From Gammaproteobacteria bacterium (GTDB lineage Bacteria; Pseudomonadota; Gammaproteobacteria; Chromatiales; Chromatiaceae): a DNA stretch of 6,631 nucleotides. Position 1 is the first letter of the stretch; each line of letters begins with the position of its first letter. Made by a program: the position numbers and the translations under genes. Positions 5,691 to 6,631 of this stretch are shown piece by piece. The notes beneath the pieces were generated by a model. The model did no database searches. It was not told where the DNA came from and saw nothing but the letters and a program-made list of their open reading frames with translations. The stretch spans positions 1 through 6,631 of the forward strand of contig DAOUQU010000088.1 in NCBI GenBank assembly GCA_030625445.1, given 5' to 3'.

Positions 5691-6631
5691 TTGGTCTGGA
5701 TTGTCGATAATATCGGCTGCCAACGCCTGCAACTCTATGACTCTCTGTCTCAACGCCGCTTCATCCAGAGAGGAGTCCGTTCTCCCTTCAGTACCATTTT
5801 CTGTATCACTTGTCTTGCCAGGATTGACCGGATTGCTCTCTTCACTGGGGCTACTTTGTTCAGATTGGTCAGTTGACTGCACGCTATCCTCAGCACCTGG
5901 TGCGGCCTCAGGCTCGCTTTCCGGGGTGGAAGTTTCTTCAGCTGTCGGGCTTTCTTCTTCAGCAGGAGCAGATTTTGTTTCCTGTGGTGTTTCAATTGTT
6001 GCCGTAGATTCTGCGGCTTGAATTGTCACGCTATCACTCTCATGAGGAGTATCTGGCTCTTCAGGCGTTGTACTCTCTGAAACCGGGATAGCTTGCTGTG
6101 AGCTGTCGAAGCCCCACTCTGCATCACTCTGTTTAAGCATTTCCGGATCATGCCCAGGGGCGGGCTCATGCCGGGTTTCGGTTTCAGCAGCAGTATCACT
6201 CTCCTGAAGTGCGGGCGTCTCTTCAGGCGCTGCATTTTCTGAAACCGGGTCAGATCCCTGTGAGCCGTCGAAGCCCCACTCTGCGTCACTCTGTTTGAGT
6301 GTTTCGGGATCATGTGTGGGCGCACTCTCCCGGATGGCGTCACTCTCTGCGGTTGTTTTACTCTCCTGGGGCGCTGTTGTCTCTTCAGGCGCTGCAATTT
6401 CTGAAACTGCTGCTTTCTCTGCCGTTTGCTCTACTGTTTGCTCTACTGTTTGTTCTACTGATTTCGGGGAGTCCGTTTCGGTAATCGTCGCAGTCTCTGG
6501 AGTCCGTTGTTCAGCAACAGAAGGCGGTGCAGTTGTATCACTACTCTGTGATGACTTTGAGCTCGATAATCCGGACATTTCAATGAGATCAGGACGAATC
6601 AGCAGTGCAACGGCGGCAATAATAACCAGTA
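5685..6631 (-). CDS. Membrane-anchored acidic low-complexity protein with duplicated 54-residue module (5' end outside window)
   Basis: I do not recognise this protein. The first ATG in the window is at 6578 (297 residues to the stop), but the frame stays open upstream to the edge. Those 17 extra codons read LVIIAAVALLIRPDLIE, most of a hydrophobic membrane segment, so the true start very likely lies beyond 6631 and the ATG at 6578 is internal. The rest is rich in Glu, Ser, Thr, Pro and Ala and strongly acidic. It has three VEQT units (residues 41-52 from that ATG), two full copies of a 54-residue module (58-111, 112-165) with motif LKQSDAEWGFD, and a partial third. It ends in a short helix-like stretch (EAALRQRVIELQALAADII). 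It is probably a single-pass protein with a disordered tail; which side of the membrane the tail faces is unknown. The strand choice rests on the repeats and the hydrophobic segment; the opposite strand has only shorter frames. It converges on spoT across the hairpin repeat. Confidence 0.8.
   Translation of the reverse strand, partial: LVIIAAVALLIRPDLIEMSGLSSSKSSQSSDTTAPPSVAEQRTPETATITETDSPKSVEQTVEQTVEQTAEKAAVSEIAAPEETTAPQESKTTAESDAIRESAPTHDPETLKQSDAEWGFDGSQGSDPVSENAAPEETPALQESDTAAETETRHEPAPGHDPEMLKQSDAEWGFDSSQQAIPVSESTTPEEPDTPHESDSVTIQAAESTATIETPQETKSAPAEEESPTAEETSTPESEPEAAPGAEDSVQSTDQSEQSSPSEESNPVNPGKTSDTENGTEGRTDSSLDEAALRQRVIELQALAADIIDNPDQR
6033..6407 (-). repeat. Direct in-frame repeat of 162 bases inside the acidic protein gene (two full copies plus a partial third)
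   Basis: Read on the minus strand, copy 1 is 6407-6246 and copy 2 is 6245-6084, directly abutting; a shortened third start is at 6083-6033. Each full copy encodes 54 residues: VSE-x-AAPEET, a variable Glu/Ser/Thr-rich stretch, then HDPE-x-LKQSDAEWGFD-x-SQ and a closing Pro. The end of the unit is best conserved in DNA (CAGAGTGG and GGCTTCGAC in both), with some synonymous differences. This points to a duplication that is not brand new but is still recognisable at base level. Confidence 0.9.
6423..6458 (-). repeat. Three tandem 12-base units encoding VEQT-VEQT-VEQT
   Basis: On the minus strand the unit GTAGAGCAAACA occurs three times in a row with single-base differences (GTAGAACAAACA first, GTAGAGCAAACG last). 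The length is a multiple of three, so gain or loss of units would change the protein by four residues without a frameshift. Confidence 0.9.

Noticed and set aside
5701..6021. Plus-strand frame (106 codons) opposite the acidic protein gene
   Set aside because: It is a low-complexity Ser/Val/Leu mirror of the acidic gene. The minus strand has the longer frame, the in-frame 54-residue modules and the hydrophobic anchor.

Overview
The window is a chromosomal stretch from a gammaproteobacterium with mid-range GC. SecA, ArgJ and SpoT all read as gammaproteobacterial housekeeping proteins. The order secA, argJ, Nudix-ThiE fusion is one I know from Pseudomonas-like and related gammaproteobacteria. 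Genus cannot be fixed from the sequence; a Chromatiales-type or sulfur-oxidiser lineage is only a guess.

Layout. Positions 2-919 (+) hold the last third of secA, ending in its zinc-binding tail. Positions 1094-2287 (+) hold a complete argJ for arginine biosynthesis, with its self-cleavage site intact. Positions 2335-3288 (+) encode a two-domain Nudix hydrolase / ThiE-like protein. Positions 3398-5596 (+) hold a complete spoT/rel-type ppGpp synthetase-hydrolase. From 5685 to the right edge, on the minus strand, lies a convergent gene for a membrane-anchored, very acidic protein of low complexity. Its 54-residue module is duplicated, and its reading frame runs off the window. No gene looks broken. 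The genes are not one pathway: secretion, arginine synthesis, nucleotide clean-up and stringent response are side by side.

The most unusual content is between the genes. Three intergenic spaces (920-1033, 2288-2337, 5597-5690) carry related DNA built from degenerate 7-base units with a GAG (or CTC) core. Two copies have a GAG-type arm followed by a CTC-type arm and can fold into long hairpins. In the third of these spaces, 22-base arms match perfectly between two convergent genes. The elements touch gene ends directly: one supplies the stop codon of the minus-strand gene, one supplies the only evident start codon (GTG) of the Nudix-ThiE gene, and one creates a false N-terminal extension of argJ. 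They look like a dispersed, gene-boundary repeat family; whether they move, terminate transcription or bind something is unknown.

No tRNA, rRNA, CRISPR array, insertion sequence or riboswitch was recognised.
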